From Planktomarina temperata RCA23 (GTDB taxonomy: Bacteria > Pseudomonadota > Alphaproteobacteria > Rhodobacterales > Rhodobacteraceae): 64,000 nucleotides of DNA. How positions within the stretch are numbered: position 1 is the stretch's first letter; every line of letters starts with the position of its first letter. The stretch lies in contig NZ_CP003984.1 in NCBI RefSeq assembly GCF_000738435.1, positions 2,480,001 through 2,544,000 on the forward strand, in the 5' to 3' direction. Below the pieces are notes generated by a model, which was given only the letters and a program-made list of their open reading frames with translations, did no database searches and had not been told where the DNA came from. This document shows positions 41,687 through 51,015 of the stretch, piece after piece. Made by a program: the position numbers and the translations under genes.

Positions 41687-42418
41687 TCAAATCCCTTTCT
41701 TGCCGCGCAAGACCTTAAGCACGATCGGCAAGGCCGAGAGCAGGCAAAGGCCCAAAATTGGCAAAATAATTTGCGGCTCCCACACGATGGAGAGATCCGG
41801 TGTCTGCCCGCGCTCAAAGATATCGCCCAGCCCCGCGCCAATAGAGGTGAACACCAAAGCCCCAGGAAAAATGCCCAAAAAAGTTGAAATAACAAAGCGT
41901 CGCAGCGGCACATCGAGAAAACTTGGTACCAGATTGGCCAAAAAGAATGGCACCCCCGGAATCAAACGGATGAGAAATAACATGGACCATTGGTTCTCAT
42001 CCACGCCGTCTTTAATCTTTTTAACCAAACCTTGAGAGTTTTCCAAAGTGGCGGCAAGCTTTGCGCCAAACCCCCAGCGCGCCGCCAAGAAAATAGCACT
42101 GGCTCCCAATGTTGCCCCTAACATATTGTACAAAACTCCTGGGAAGGTCGCGAATAAAAATCCACCCGTCAGGGACAGAATCAAACCTCCCGGCACGGAA
42201 AACGCCACAAACAACGTATAGACCAAAATGAAGACCAGAACCGCCGCTAGGTAATTGGCATCGCGAAATTCAATCAAAACAGCCCTATGCTCGCGCAGGC
42301 TGTCGAAGCTCAAATACCCTTGCAAAAAATAGGAGCCGGTTGCCACAAACACCAGCAACAAGATCGCGGCGCGATATTGCACCAAGATACGAAAAACGGA
42401 TGTGAAGAATGCCTGCAT
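41687..42418 (-). CDS. TVP38/TMEM64-family membrane protein
   Basis: A 243-residue inner-membrane protein of the DedA-like SNARE-associated superfamily. The ATG at 42418 follows AGGGAATTTGATA. About six hydrophobic segments, for example YLAAVLVFILVYTLFVAFSV and GGFLFATFPGVLYNMLGATL, surround the re-entrant loops containing GAALGASAIFLAAR-type sequence and IPGVPFFLANLVP. Its function may involve lipid scrambling or transport. It forms an operon with the downstream flavoprotein. Confidence 0.85.
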   Translation of the reverse strand: MQAFFTSVFRILVQYRAAILLLVFVATGSYFLQGYLSFDSLREHRAVLIEFRDANYLAAVLVFILVYTLFVAFSVPGGLILSLTGGFLFATFPGVLYNMLGATLGASAIFLAARWGFGAKLAATLENSQGLVKKIKDGVDENQWSMLFLIRLIPGVPFFLANLVPSFLDVPLRRFVISTFLGIFPGALVFTSIGAGLGDIFERGQTPDLSIVWEPQIILPILGLCLLSALPIVLKVLRGKKGI

Positions 42419-42653
42419 TATCAAATTCCCTATATATTTCCCGTACACATGCATGCCTAAACAGAGTTTTCCTACCCCACCTCACGCTTCATTGATGAGA
42501 ATCACAAAATTGTTTCAATGATTATAAACTTTCTGAAAGAAATTTGCCGAAAATAACGCATTGTCTGTTTGACTCGCCGACGATCAGGCCCTAAAGGCTG
42601 GGTCCTGAAATAAATGGCTTAGCAGTTGAGCTGATCCAACCGGAGACTTCGCG
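42419..42653. promoter_or_regulatory. Divergent region upstream of rpmH
   Basis: A 235-base spacer between the TVP38-like gene and rpmH, so both promoters lie here. The stretch around 42510-42560 is AT-rich; I do not identify boxes. The GGAGACTTCGCG site precedes rpmH. Confidence 0.4.
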
Positions 42654-42788
42654 ATGAAACGCACATTCCAACCATCGAACCTTGTTCGCAAACGCCGCCA
42701 CGGTTTCCGTGCACGCATGGCCACAAAAGCTGGCCGCAAAATTTTGAATGCACGCCGCGCCCGTGGCCGGAAATCATTGAGCGCATAA
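42654..42788 (+). CDS. rpmH: 50S ribosomal protein L34
   Basis: A 44-residue basic protein, [20 protein letters not shown] at the N-terminus and GRKSLSA at the end, exactly the L34 pattern and length. It sits in the large ribosomal subunit. CGGAGACTTCGCG precedes the start. It is co-transcribed with rnpA (14 bases apart), the near universal bacterial order. Confidence 0.97.
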
Positions 42789-42802
42789 GCGCCCTTCCAG
42801 TG

Positions 42803-43192
42803 ATGTCTGAGTTTAACAACAGTAAGTCCGGCGATCATGGGTCGTCGGACTTATTGGTGTTGGAGAGTTTGAAACAACGCAAAGACTTTTTGCGGCTGGC
42901 CCATGCGAAACGGGTCCATTCCACAAGCTTCGTACTTCAGGCCCGTGATCGAGGCGATGCGCAGGTGCTGCGTGTCGGCTTCACCTGCTCCAAAAAAGTC
43001 GGCAATGCGGTGGCGCGCAACCGTGCAAAACGCCGGCTGCGCGAAATCGCCCGTCTGATTTTGCCGCGGTTTGGTCAGGCCGGCCATGATTATGTGCTCA
43101 TTGGCCGGGCCAATGTCACCGCCACCACCAAATTCACCGCGCTGCAAGACGAGCTCCTAGCTGCCTTGCGAAAGTTGCAAGGCAAGCCATGA
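42803..43192 (+). CDS. rnpA: Ribonuclease P protein component
   Basis: A 129-residue basic protein that helps the RNase P RNA to process tRNA 5' ends. The RNR motif is present as GNAVARNRAKRRLREIARLI, after FTCSKKVGNA. The start is the ATG at 42803; a GTG at 42800 overlaps. It overlaps the next gene by four bases. Confidence 0.95.
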   Translation: MSEFNNSKSGDHGSSDLLVLESLKQRKDFLRLAHAKRVHSTSFVLQARDRGDAQVLRVGFTCSKKVGNAVARNRAKRRLREIARLILPRFGQAGHDYVLIGRANVTATTKFTALQDELLAALRKLQGKP

Positions 43193-43428
43193 CGATCTTT
43201 GCCCATATCCTCGCCCTGCCCGTGCGGTTTTACCGGCTATTTTTTAGCCCCTGGGTGGGATTTAATTGCCGGTATCAACCGACCTGCTCGGCCTATGCGC
43301 TTGAGGCGCTGGAAAAGCACGGCGCCTTCAAAGGCTCCACCTTGATCCTGCGGCGCTTGGGTCGATGTCACCCTTTTGGCGGCGATGGCTACGACCCGGT
43401 GCCCGGAAAACACCCCCCTAAATCGTGA
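43189..43428 (+). CDS. yidD: Membrane protein insertion efficiency factor YidD
   Basis: A 79-residue protein with the family sequence LPVRFYRLFFSPWVGFNCRY, QPTCSAYALEALEKHGAFKG and GRCHPFGGDGYDPVP. It assists YidC-dependent membrane insertion at the cytoplasmic face. It is joined by ATGA overlap to rnpA. In many relatives yidC follows directly; here 2.6 kb of other genes intervene. Confidence 0.95.
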   Translation: MTIFAHILALPVRFYRLFFSPWVGFNCRYQPTCSAYALEALEKHGAFKGSTLILRRLGRCHPFGGDGYDPVPGKHPPKS

Positions 43429-43748
43429 CCAAAAATCCACACGAGCGGGATATTTGGCCCAACCCTCTTGCCTGAGGGTGAGTGCCGTGCGACAAAGGCA
43501 CCACGCAACTCTTTGAAAGGGAGGAAAATAATGACAATTTTGAATTATATCTCTCGATGTGCGTATTGTGGCAATCAAGGCGCTGCGTCCTAACGCATCT
43601 GTCACCGGGCTTCTTTTGCCCTCTGCCCCGCCCAAACTTTAGGGCCCAACCCTCATAATTCCATCCCATTTACACGCCACCGGCCCTCGGCCGCGGCTGT
43701 CTATTTTACAACATTGAGCGTGGCTTCTGCCCGTTCAGGAGACATATC
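43429..43748. other. Spacer after yidD with a possible 20-codon leader ORF
   Basis: A 320-base stretch. At 43531-43593 an ORF of 20 codons (MTILNYISRCAYCGNQGAAS) has an excellent GGGAGGAAAATA ribosome site and two cysteines in CAYC. It may be a small expressed peptide or leader. The remaining bases contain no other supported feature. Confidence 0.5.
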
Positions 43749-43964
43749 ATGACACTTATTGAACGCGACCACCTCTTGGCCCATATTCAAGACTTGATCA
43801 GAGACCACGGAACTCTTCGGGTCTTGGGCCAAATCCTCAAACTCAAATTAATGCGGCGCAGAACCAAGCGGGCCATGCATTTGCCCGTGAACCCGCATAT
43901 GCGCCGCGACATCGGGTTGACCCCTGCGCATAAACCGCCTGATCCGTTCAAGTTTCTTTTGTAG
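43749..43964 (+). CDS. Small DUF1127-like protein
   Basis: A 71-residue basic protein with ATG at 43749 preceded by AGGAGACATATC. The C-terminal half [14 protein letters not shown] resembles the arginine-rich RDIGL motif of DUF1127/YjiS-like small proteins, which in some bacteria affect RNA turnover and phosphate uptake. It is only a resemblance. The N-terminus is helical ([20 protein letters not shown]). Confidence 0.65.
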   Translation: MTLIERDHLLAHIQDLIRDHGTLRVLGQILKLKLMRRRTKRAMHLPVNPHMRRDIGLTPAHKPPDPFKFLL

Positions 43965-44019
43965 CCTGACCGATCCAAGAGCAATTGCAACCCATCAGCG
44001 GCTTGGGCATAAGGTGCGC

Positions 44020-44874
44020 ATGTTAGATGACGATACAGAAATTCATCCGCTCTTTGAGGGGGCGCCAAAAACCACTGAGTTCAAAAAGCTCCGCAAGCGC
44101 CTGTTGCGCAACACCCGCGAAGCCATCGAACTTTATGGGATGATTGAGCCAGGCGCGCGCTGGCTGGTCTGCCTATCGGGCGGTAAAGACAGCTATACGC
44201 TCCTGGCGGTGCTCTATGAATTGAAATGGCGCGGCTTGCTGCCCGTTGACTTGATTGCCTGCAATCTCGACCAAGGTCAGCCGGGCTTTCCAGCAACCGT
44301 CTTGCCTGAGTTCCTTGAGCGCATGCAGGTGCCACATCGCATTGAATACCGCGACACCTATTCGGTTGTGATGGACAAAACACCGGCCGGGCGCACCTTT
44401 TGCGCGCTATGCTCCCGGTTGCGGCGCGCCAATCTGTATCGGATCGCCCGCGAGGAAGGCTGCTCCGCCGTGGTCTTGGGGCATCACCGCGATGATATTT
44501 TAGAGACATTTTTCATGAACCTGTTTCACGGCGGCCGTTTGGCGACGATGCCGCCCAAGCTGGTCAATGAAGATAAAGATCTGTTTTTGTATCGCCCCCT
44601 TGCGCATGTCGCTGAAAAAGATTGCGAGGCTTTTGCCAAAGCGATGAATTACCCGATCATTCCCTGTGATCTCTGCGGCAGCCAAGATGGGCTGCAGCGC
44701 CAACAGGTCAAGGCAATTTTGGATGGCTGGGAGGCTAATCATCCCGGGCGGCGCAATGTGCTGTTTCGCGCATTAACCAATGCCAGACCCTCTCATCTTC
44801 TTGACAGCAAGTTGTTTGATTTCCTTGGCCTGGCTCTCGATCCGCAGGGCGAGCGAAATCCGCCTGCTGATTAA
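44020..44874 (+). CDS. ttcA: tRNA 2-thiocytidine(32) synthetase
   Basis: A 284-residue enzyme that thiolates C32 in certain tRNAs. It shows the PP-loop [10 protein letters not shown] and the Fe-S cysteine pairs in [10 protein letters not shown] and PCDLCGSQ. I take the ATG at 44020 after AAGG; a GTG at 44014 is in frame. It is a common neighbour of the rpmH-yidC region in this group of bacteria. Confidence 0.93.
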   Translation: MLDDDTEIHPLFEGAPKTTEFKKLRKRLLRNTREAIELYGMIEPGARWLVCLSGGKDSYTLLAVLYELKWRGLLPVDLIACNLDQGQPGFPATVLPEFLERMQVPHRIEYRDTYSVVMDKTPAGRTFCALCSRLRRANLYRIAREEGCSAVVLGHHRDDILETFFMNLFHGGRLATMPPKLVNEDKDLFLYRPLAHVAEKDCEAFAKAMNYPIIPCDLCGSQDGLQRQQVKAILDGWEANHPGRRNVLFRALTNARPSHLLDSKLFDFLGLALDPQGERNPPAD

Positions 44875-44927
44875 GCCAATCCTTACTATTTGTCCGCTAA
44901 CTGTCCTGACGACAATGAGGACGACCC

Positions 44928-45959
44928 GTGATCGCTTGGCAAAATCAAACCGCAGCCAGATTGCACAATGGCCTATTATGGGCCCTTGGTGCACTCTGTG
45001 GCATCGCTTTAACAGCCACCTTGGCGCGCATCTTCGCGCCGGAGGCTTGGCTATGGGGCGCGATTCTATGTGCCGCGATGGCTGCGCGCCTCCTTCGGGG
45101 GGCAGCCGCCAAAACATCAACCATCACCCCGCCCGCCTCAAGCAAAAGCAATCTCGCCACCACGCAGGACCTCAAGTCCGCCTTCGATAATCGGGAGATT
45201 AGACCGCATTTTCAACCACAGGTCAGCCTCAGCGATGGGCGGATCACCGGCATGGAGGCTTTGGCACGCTGGCACCATCCAAGCCAGGGCATGGTTCCAC
45301 CGCTGGCATTTTTATCCTCCGTCGCTCAGGCTCAACTTTGGCATAAATTGACCGACACGATACTGCACGACTCCCTAAGCGCCATGCGCGATTTGGAAGA
45401 CGCTGGCATTTTCGTCCCGCAAGTCGGCGTCAATTTCGCACAATCGGATCTAGAGCATCCGCAGCTGGTCACCCGAATCCTATGGGCGCTGGACCAATTC
45501 GATCTGCAGCCAAACAGGCTCTCGGTAGAGGTACTTGAAAGTGTCGTAGTGCAGGACGCGCAATCGCCCGTGCGCCACGCGGTCAATTCTCTGGCCAAGC
45601 TTGGATGTCACATTGATCTGGATGATTTTGGCACCGCGCAAAATCCATTCGACTCCCTACGCCAATTGCATATTGACCGAATGAAAATTGATCGCTCCTT
45701 TGTTTTCAACATCGATAAGGATCCCAAAAAGCAAGATATGCTCGCAGCTGTCGTTCTAATGGCCCAACGCCTAAATCTTGACACCATAGCCGAGGGCATT
45801 GAAACCGATGCGGAGCGGCGCGTCGTGCAAAAACTTGGCTGCGGCCATGCGCAGGGTTACGGAATCGGCAGGCCGATGCCCCTTGATCAATTGCAAAATT
45901 GGGCTTTGCAATACCAACAAGCGCCCCACCCGCACACATCACCCGCAAAATTGGCATAA
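44928..45959 (+). CDS. EAL-domain cyclic-di-GMP phosphodiesterase with N-terminal membrane segment
   Basis: A 343-residue protein beginning at a GTG. Two short hydrophobic segments in residues about 18-60 (LLWALGALCGIALTATLARI, LWGAILCAAMAARLL) anchor it in the membrane. The EAL domain seems catalytically intact: GMEALARWHHPSQG, VNFAQSDLE, the DDFGT motif, MKIDRSFVF, AEGIETDAE and QGYGIGRPMPL. It would degrade cyclic di-GMP. There is no GGDEF domain. It lies between ttcA and yidC without operon-type spacing to yidC. Confidence 0.87.
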   Translation: MIAWQNQTAARLHNGLLWALGALCGIALTATLARIFAPEAWLWGAILCAAMAARLLRGAAAKTSTITPPASSKSNLATTQDLKSAFDNREIRPHFQPQVSLSDGRITGMEALARWHHPSQGMVPPLAFLSSVAQAQLWHKLTDTILHDSLSAMRDLEDAGIFVPQVGVNFAQSDLEHPQLVTRILWALDQFDLQPNRLSVEVLESVVVQDAQSPVRHAVNSLAKLGCHIDLDDFGTAQNPFDSLRQLHIDRMKIDRSFVFNIDKDPKKQDMLAAVVLMAQRLNLDTIAEGIETDAERRVVQKLGCGHAQGYGIGRPMPLDQLQNWALQYQQAPHPHTSPAKLA

Positions 45960-46066
45960 AGGGCGCGAAAAGCCCAGAAATCCCCGAATCTACTTGACCT
46001 TTTGCCCTGCCGACGGTTGAACCCCATGTAACCCGATATCGGGCAAATGACGCATGGTGGGCTCAA

Positions 46067-47851
46067 ATGGACGATCAAAATAAAAACCTTCTCTTGGCCA
46101 CAGGCCTCAGCTTTGCGGTGATGCTGGCCTGGTTCGCAATTGCGCCGCCGCAAACTGCGCCGCCGCCAGAGCAGGCCCAAACTGAAACCGCGCCCGTTGC
46201 CGCAACTGCCCCCGGCACAGCCGATGTCAATACAAATATCGCCTCTGGCAACGCACAGGCCGTTGCAGAGGCCAGCCGCATCACGATCAGCACGCCGCGC
46301 CTCGAAGGCTCTCTATCGCTTCTCGCAGGCCGGATTGATGATTTACGCCTCAAAGACTACACCGAAACCATAAAAGAAGGGTCTGAAATTGTGACGCTTC
46401 TGTCACCGGAAGGCTCCGACAACGCCTATTACGGCATTAACGGTTGGGCCGCCGCCTCTGGCGTTGATCCTGCCGACGTGCCGGGCCCCACCACGCTTTG
46501 GTCCACCAAATCCACCCAGCTGACCCCCACATCGCCCGTGACCCTGATCTGGGACAATGGCAAAGGCTTGGCCTTTCAGCGCGTGATATCGGTCGATGAG
46601 AATTTCATGTTCTCTGTCGAGCAAACCGTGCAAAACAACGGCTCGGCGGCCGTAGCGCTGGCCCCCTACGGTCAAATTGCCCGCCACGGCGAGCCGCCCA
46701 ACCTCAAAGGTTTTTTTATTCTGCACGAGGGCATGGTGCGCATGTCCGACGGCGAATTGAACGAAACCAAATATGACAATATGCCCGAATTCGATATCAA
46801 CCCCAAAGAACGCGCGCCGGCAGATGTCGTGCAAGTGGCCGAAGGCGGATGGATCGGCTTCACAGATCACTATTGGATGACCACAATCGTGCCGCAGGGC
46901 GCGTTCAAATCCGTGGCCAAATATGACATCAACAACGACGTCTATTTGACCGAAGCGGTACAGCCAACACAGACCATCGAAGCGGGCGCCTCAACCACCG
47001 TCACATCGCAGTTTTTCGCCGGCGCGAAAGAATGGGAAGTGATCCGCAGCTACCAAAGAGACAAGGGCGTGGATCGCTTCGTCGATAGCATCGACTGGGG
47101 TTGGTTCTACTTCTTGACCAAACCCATATTCTGGCTGCTGCATACAATGAACGGTTTCATCGGAAATATGGGCTGGTCAATCATCTGCTTGACCCTGGTG
47201 ATCAAAGCGTTGCTTTTGCCCCTGGCTTATAAATCCTATGTCTCTATGGCGCGTATGAAAGAGCTGCAGCCAGAGATGGAAAAGCTGAAAGAACGCGCTG
47301 GTGATGACCGGCAAAAAATGCAGCAAGGCATGATGGAGCTTTATAAGAAGAATAAGGTCAACCCTGCCGCCGGCTGCCTGCCCATCCTGCCGCAGATCCC
47401 AATTTTCTTTTCGCTCTATAAAGTGATCTTCGTGACGCTGGAGCTGCGGCACGCCAGCTGGTTCGGCCCATTTCAGGATCTCTCCGCACCAGATCCAACT
47501 TCGATCATGAATCTGTTTGGCCTCCTGCCTTGGGGCGCGCCAGAGCCTGGATCCATCGTGGCCTTGATCTTGATTGGCATCTTGCCGCTTCTTTTGGGCA
47601 TTTCCATGTGGATGCAGCAGAAACTCAATCCCGCGCCAACAGATCCAACACAGGCGATGATCTTCGCATGGATGCCTTGGGTGTTTATGTTCATGCTTGG
47701 CGGCTTCGCCTCGGGTCTCGTGGTCTACTGGATTGCCAACAACACGATCACCTTCATTCAGCAATATTCGATCATGCGCAGCCAAGGGGTCAAACCAGAC
47801 GTCTTTGGCAATATCACCAGCACCTTCAAGCGATCGAAAAAGAAGAGCTGA
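46067..47851 (+). CDS. yidC: Membrane protein insertase YidC
   Basis: A 594-residue insertase. The first transmembrane segment (residues about 7-27, NLLLATGLSFAVMLAWFAIA) is followed by a proline-rich linker and a periplasmic beta domain. The five-helix core includes NGFIGNMGWSIICLTLVIKA, CLPILPQIPIFFSLYKVIFV and a late WMPWVFMFMLGGFASGLVVY, ending in a basic tail (TFKRSKKKS). It cooperates with Sec and YidD in membrane protein assembly. The stop is one base before the next ATG. Confidence 0.95.
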   Translation: MDDQNKNLLLATGLSFAVMLAWFAIAPPQTAPPPEQAQTETAPVAATAPGTADVNTNIASGNAQAVAEASRITISTPRLEGSLSLLAGRIDDLRLKDYTETIKEGSEIVTLLSPEGSDNAYYGINGWAAASGVDPADVPGPTTLWSTKSTQLTPTSPVTLIWDNGKGLAFQRVISVDENFMFSVEQTVQNNGSAAVALAPYGQIARHGEPPNLKGFFILHEGMVRMSDGELNETKYDNMPEFDINPKERAPADVVQVAEGGWIGFTDHYWMTTIVPQGAFKSVAKYDINNDVYLTEAVQPTQTIEAGASTTVTSQFFAGAKEWEVIRSYQRDKGVDRFVDSIDWGWFYFLTKPIFWLLHTMNGFIGNMGWSIICLTLVIKALLLPLAYKSYVSMARMKELQPEMEKLKERAGDDRQKMQQGMMELYKKNKVNPAAGCLPILPQIPIFFSLYKVIFVTLELRHASWFGPFQDLSAPDPTSIMNLFGLLPWGAPEPGSIVALILIGILPLLLGISMWMQQKLNPAPTDPTQAMIFAWMPWVFMFMLGGFASGLVVYWIANNTITFIQQYSIMRSQGVKPDVFGNITSTFKRSKKKS

Positions 47852-47852
47852 T

Positions 47853-48602
47853 ATGCCGCGCGTTACGGATATATTCCGCCACCCGCTGAAATCTCATGGG
47901 CGTGAGGCCTTACAGCGGGTGACATTGTCTCAGGGGGCGGCCATGCCCTGGGATCGCCATTGGGCAGTGGCCCATGAGGCCTCCAAAGCCGATGGCCGCG
48001 AATGGGCCGCCTGCGCCAATTTTTCCCGCGTCTCAAAAGCGCCGCTCCTCATGGCCATCACCGCGCGGCTCAATGAGGCAGATGAAAGCCTCACACTCTC
48101 GCACCCCAATCGCAAAGACTTCACCTTTCAACCCGATGATGAACGGCAGCTGTCAGGGTTTCTGGCTTGGGTCAAACCTCTGATGCCTGCGGATCGCGCG
48201 CAATCCGCGCGCATTCTGCGCCTCCCCGAGCGAGGCTTTACAGATTCCGACTTTCCATCCATCAGCATCAACAGCCACGCCTCCTTGCGCGCTTTATCTG
48301 AGCATATAGGGCAGCCGCTGTCACAGCATAGATGGCGCGGCAACCTCTGGATTGACGGGCTGGATCCATGGGTAGAACACAGCTGGCTTGAACAAAAGTT
48401 TCGCATCGGCAGCGTGGTTTTTGAAGGCGTGGAGCCAATCGAGCGCTGCATGGCTACAACCGCCAATCCCGACACCGGCCTGCGCGATGCCGATACGCTC
48501 AGTGCTTTGAACGCCCTTTGCGGTCATCAAGACTTCGGCCTCTATGCCCGCGTGATTGAACCGGGCACACTCTCACTCGATGACACGTTGGAGCTGTTAT
48601 GA
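47853..48602 (+). CDS. MOSC-domain protein
   Basis: A 249-residue protein of the MOSC family, whose members bind molybdenum cofactor-like ligands or handle sulfur. The N-terminal beta-barrel begins VTDIFRHPLKSHGREALQRV, with the MPWDRHWAV core and a conserved cysteine in GVEPIERCMATTANPDTGLR near the C-terminus. Its position between yidC and the EngB gene is common in rhodobacteria. It overlaps the next gene by four bases. Confidence 0.85.
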   Translation: MPRVTDIFRHPLKSHGREALQRVTLSQGAAMPWDRHWAVAHEASKADGREWAACANFSRVSKAPLLMAITARLNEADESLTLSHPNRKDFTFQPDDERQLSGFLAWVKPLMPADRAQSARILRLPERGFTDSDFPSISINSHASLRALSEHIGQPLSQHRWRGNLWIDGLDPWVEHSWLEQKFRIGSVVFEGVEPIERCMATTANPDTGLRDADTLSALNALCGHQDFGLYARVIEPGTLSLDDTLELL

Positions 48603-49249
48603 TCCTACCTTTCCCGATCGCGGAACCTGAAAGCGACGCTGCCGCCGAATTGGGGCGCAAACTGTTTTCCGGTCCAGTCGACTTTCTCAAGGGTGTGGTT
48701 GCCATGGATGGCCTGCCCGATGCCGATCGCGTCGAGGTTTGCTTTGCCGGGCGTTCAAATGTCGGCAAGTCCAGCTTGATCAACGCGCTGACCAACCGCA
48801 AAGGCCTGGCCCGCGCGTCAAATACGCCTGGGCGCACCCAAGAGATTAATTTCTTCGAACTGGGCGAGGCGCGCTATTTGGTCGATCTGCCGGGCTATGG
48901 CTACGCCAATGCGCCGCTTGCCGTGGTTGAAAAGTGGCAACGCCTTTTGAAAAACTACCTTTCTGGCCGCCCAAATTTGCGCCGCGCCTTTGTATTGATC
49001 GACAGCCGCCACGGAATAAAACCGGTGGATGAGGAGATCATGCAGCTCATGAACAGATCCGCCCTGACCTTTCAGGTGGTCATGACCAAAGCCGATAAGA
49101 TCAAAGACCACGAACGAGACCGAGTATTGGAGCAAGTGCGCGGGAAATTGGCAAAGCACCCCGCCGCCTTTCCAGAGCTGATCCTGACAAGCTCAGAAAA
49201 AGGCGAGGGCATTGCCACATTGCGCGCGGTGATCTCCAGCTTAGAATAG
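48599..49249 (+). CDS. engB: Ribosome biogenesis GTP-binding protein YihA/YsxC (EngB)
   Basis: A 216-residue GTPase. G1 GRSNVGKSSLIN, G2 region NTPGRTQEINF, G3 DLPGYGYA, G4 TKAD and G5 TSSEKGEG are all visible. It acts in assembly of the large ribosomal subunit. Start in ATGA overlap with the MOSC gene. Confidence 0.94.
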   Translation: MILPFPIAEPESDAAAELGRKLFSGPVDFLKGVVAMDGLPDADRVEVCFAGRSNVGKSSLINALTNRKGLARASNTPGRTQEINFFELGEARYLVDLPGYGYANAPLAVVEKWQRLLKNYLSGRPNLRRAFVLIDSRHGIKPVDEEIMQLMNRSALTFQVVMTKADKIKDHERDRVLEQVRGKLAKHPAAFPELILTSSEKGEGIATLRAVISSLE

Positions 49250-49342
49250 CTGTCTGCCTGTAAAACACTCTTGGCACGACGGCTTGGAGCCACTACGCTT
49301 GCACAAGCCGCTTCAGACCAGATGCCACAGAAAGAACACCCC

Positions 49343-50209
49343 ATGAAAAGCGAATGGTTAACCACCGCCAGCACCTTGTCGAAAGCCTTGCCTTATCTGC
49401 AGCGCTATGACGGTGCGACAGTGGTGATAAAATTTGGCGGCCATGCCATGGGCAGCGATGCGGCCATGGAGTCCTTTGCGCGTGATGTTGTTTTGATGCA
49501 GCAGGTGGGTGTGAACCCGGTGATTGTGCACGGCGGCGGGCCGATGATCAACGACATGCTCAAGCGCCTTGATATTCAATCCGACTTCGTCGACGGAAAA
49601 CGCGTCACGGATGCGGCCACCATGGAAGTGGTTGAAATGGTCCTGTCAGGTCGTGTCAATAAGCGGATCGTGCAGGCCATCAACGCGCAGGGTGGGCGTG
49701 CGGTCGGCCTATCGGGCAAGGACGCCAGTTTGATGACCTGCGATGTTGCAGATCCGAAATTGGGCCTGGTTGGCAAACCGCGTGACATTGATCCAACCGT
49801 GCTGAATACGCTTTTTGAGGCGGATATGATTCCAGTCATTGCCCCACTCGGCTCAGGCGATGCTGGCGAGACGTTTAACATCAACGGCGACACAGTCGCT
49901 GGCGCCATTGCCGCAGCACTCAAGGCTGATCGGCTTTTGCTTCTGACCGATGTCTCAGGCGTGAAAAATGCGGAGGGCGAAATTCTTACAGAATTGTCGC
50001 CAGACACCATCAAACAGTTGACCGCCAGCGGTGTGATTGCCGGAGGCATGATTCCAAAAACAGAAACCGCGCTGGAAGCGATTGCGGGCGGTGTCCGGGC
50101 GGTGGTGATCATCGATGGCCGCGCGCCGAATGCCTGTCTTTTGGAATTGTTCACGGACCATGGGGCCGGATCTTTGATCCGATCGCCCGATGCTCCCATT
50201 GGATCATAG
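49343..50209 (+). CDS. argB: Acetylglutamate kinase
   Basis: A 288-residue amino acid kinase that phosphorylates N-acetylglutamate in arginine synthesis. The nucleotide-binding KFGGHAMGS, the [16 protein letters not shown] loop, the [20 protein letters not shown] segment and the [11 protein letters not shown] part are characteristic. The ATG at 49343 gives the usual N-terminus; an in-frame ATG at 49322 exists. It follows engB after a 93-base gap. Confidence 0.94.
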   Translation: MKSEWLTTASTLSKALPYLQRYDGATVVIKFGGHAMGSDAAMESFARDVVLMQQVGVNPVIVHGGGPMINDMLKRLDIQSDFVDGKRVTDAATMEVVEMVLSGRVNKRIVQAINAQGGRAVGLSGKDASLMTCDVADPKLGLVGKPRDIDPTVLNTLFEADMIPVIAPLGSGDAGETFNINGDTVAGAIAAALKADRLLLLTDVSGVKNAEGEILTELSPDTIKQLTASGVIAGGMIPKTETALEAIAGGVRAVVIIDGRAPNACLLELFTDHGAGSLIRSPDAPIGS

Positions 50210-50223
50210 AGAAGAGCGCGCAG

Positions 50224-51015
50224 ATGTCCCAAGACGCCATAATGCGCCTCGCCATATTTCTTGGCCTATTTGCTATTTTAGCCGGCATTGAACATTTGGC
50301 CCCGCGCCGTCCTCGGCCGCAAAAAAACCGGCGCTGGATCACCAATTGGATCTTTGTTGTGGTCGACACGCTCACCCTGCGCGCCCTTGCGGTAATTCTT
50401 CCATTCGCCGCCGTTTCGGCGGCCGCAGATGCCAGCGCCCGGGGTTGGGGCCTCCTCAACCTTGTTGCCCTGCCCGGTTGGGTCGAGTTGGTACTGGTCA
50501 TCCTGGTTATGGATCTCGCGATCTGGCTGCAACATTTACTGAGCCATAAAATCCCGCTGCTCTGGCGCATTCACCGCGTGCATCACTCCGATATTGAATT
50601 TGATGTCACCACAGCGATCCGCTTTCACCCCGTGGAAATTGCCCTGTCGATGGGTTTCAAGATTGGCATTGTCTATCTGCTTGGCCCTGCGGCCTGGACT
50701 GTGGTCGTATTTGAAATTTTGCTCAATGGATCGGCCATGTTTAACCATGCCAACATCGCATTGCCAAAGAAATTGGATCGCGTCATTCGCAGTGTTTTGG
50801 TCACCCCTGACATGCACCGTATTCATCATTCGGTGCATCGCTTTGAGCACGACAGCAACTACGGATTTGCTCTATCTTGGTGGGACCGCCTATTTGGCAC
50901 CTATACCCAGAGCCCGCAAGACGGCCATAGTCAGATGAAAATCGGCCTACAATGGCAAGATTTACGCCCCACGCGTCTGATCTGGTCCTTGGCTCTGCCA
51001 TTCTTTCGCAAATGA
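50224..51015 (+). CDS. Fatty acid hydroxylase/sterol desaturase family protein
   Basis: A 263-residue membrane di-iron enzyme. Histidine clusters are HLLSH (near residue 105), HRVHHSD and the later HRIHHSVHRFEHD, in the standard order. Several hydrophobic segments surround them (VELVLVILVMDLAIWL, VYLLGPAAWTVVVFEIL). Probable substrate is a membrane lipid, such as a hopanoid or carotenoid, unresolved. It is 14 bases after argB and overlaps the next gene. Confidence 0.86.
   Translation: MSQDAIMRLAIFLGLFAILAGIEHLAPRRPRPQKNRRWITNWIFVVVDTLTLRALAVILPFAAVSAAADASARGWGLLNLVALPGWVELVLVILVMDLAIWLQHLLSHKIPLLWRIHRVHHSDIEFDVTTAIRFHPVEIALSMGFKIGIVYLLGPAAWTVVVFEILLNGSAMFNHANIALPKKLDRVIRSVLVTPDMHRIHHSVHRFEHDSNYGFALSWWDRLFGTYTQSPQDGHSQMKIGLQWQDLRPTRLIWSLALPFFRK

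Noticed and set aside
43429-43530. Minus-strand ORFs across yidD and the following spacer
   Set aside because: They overlap yidD antisense and contain no domain features.
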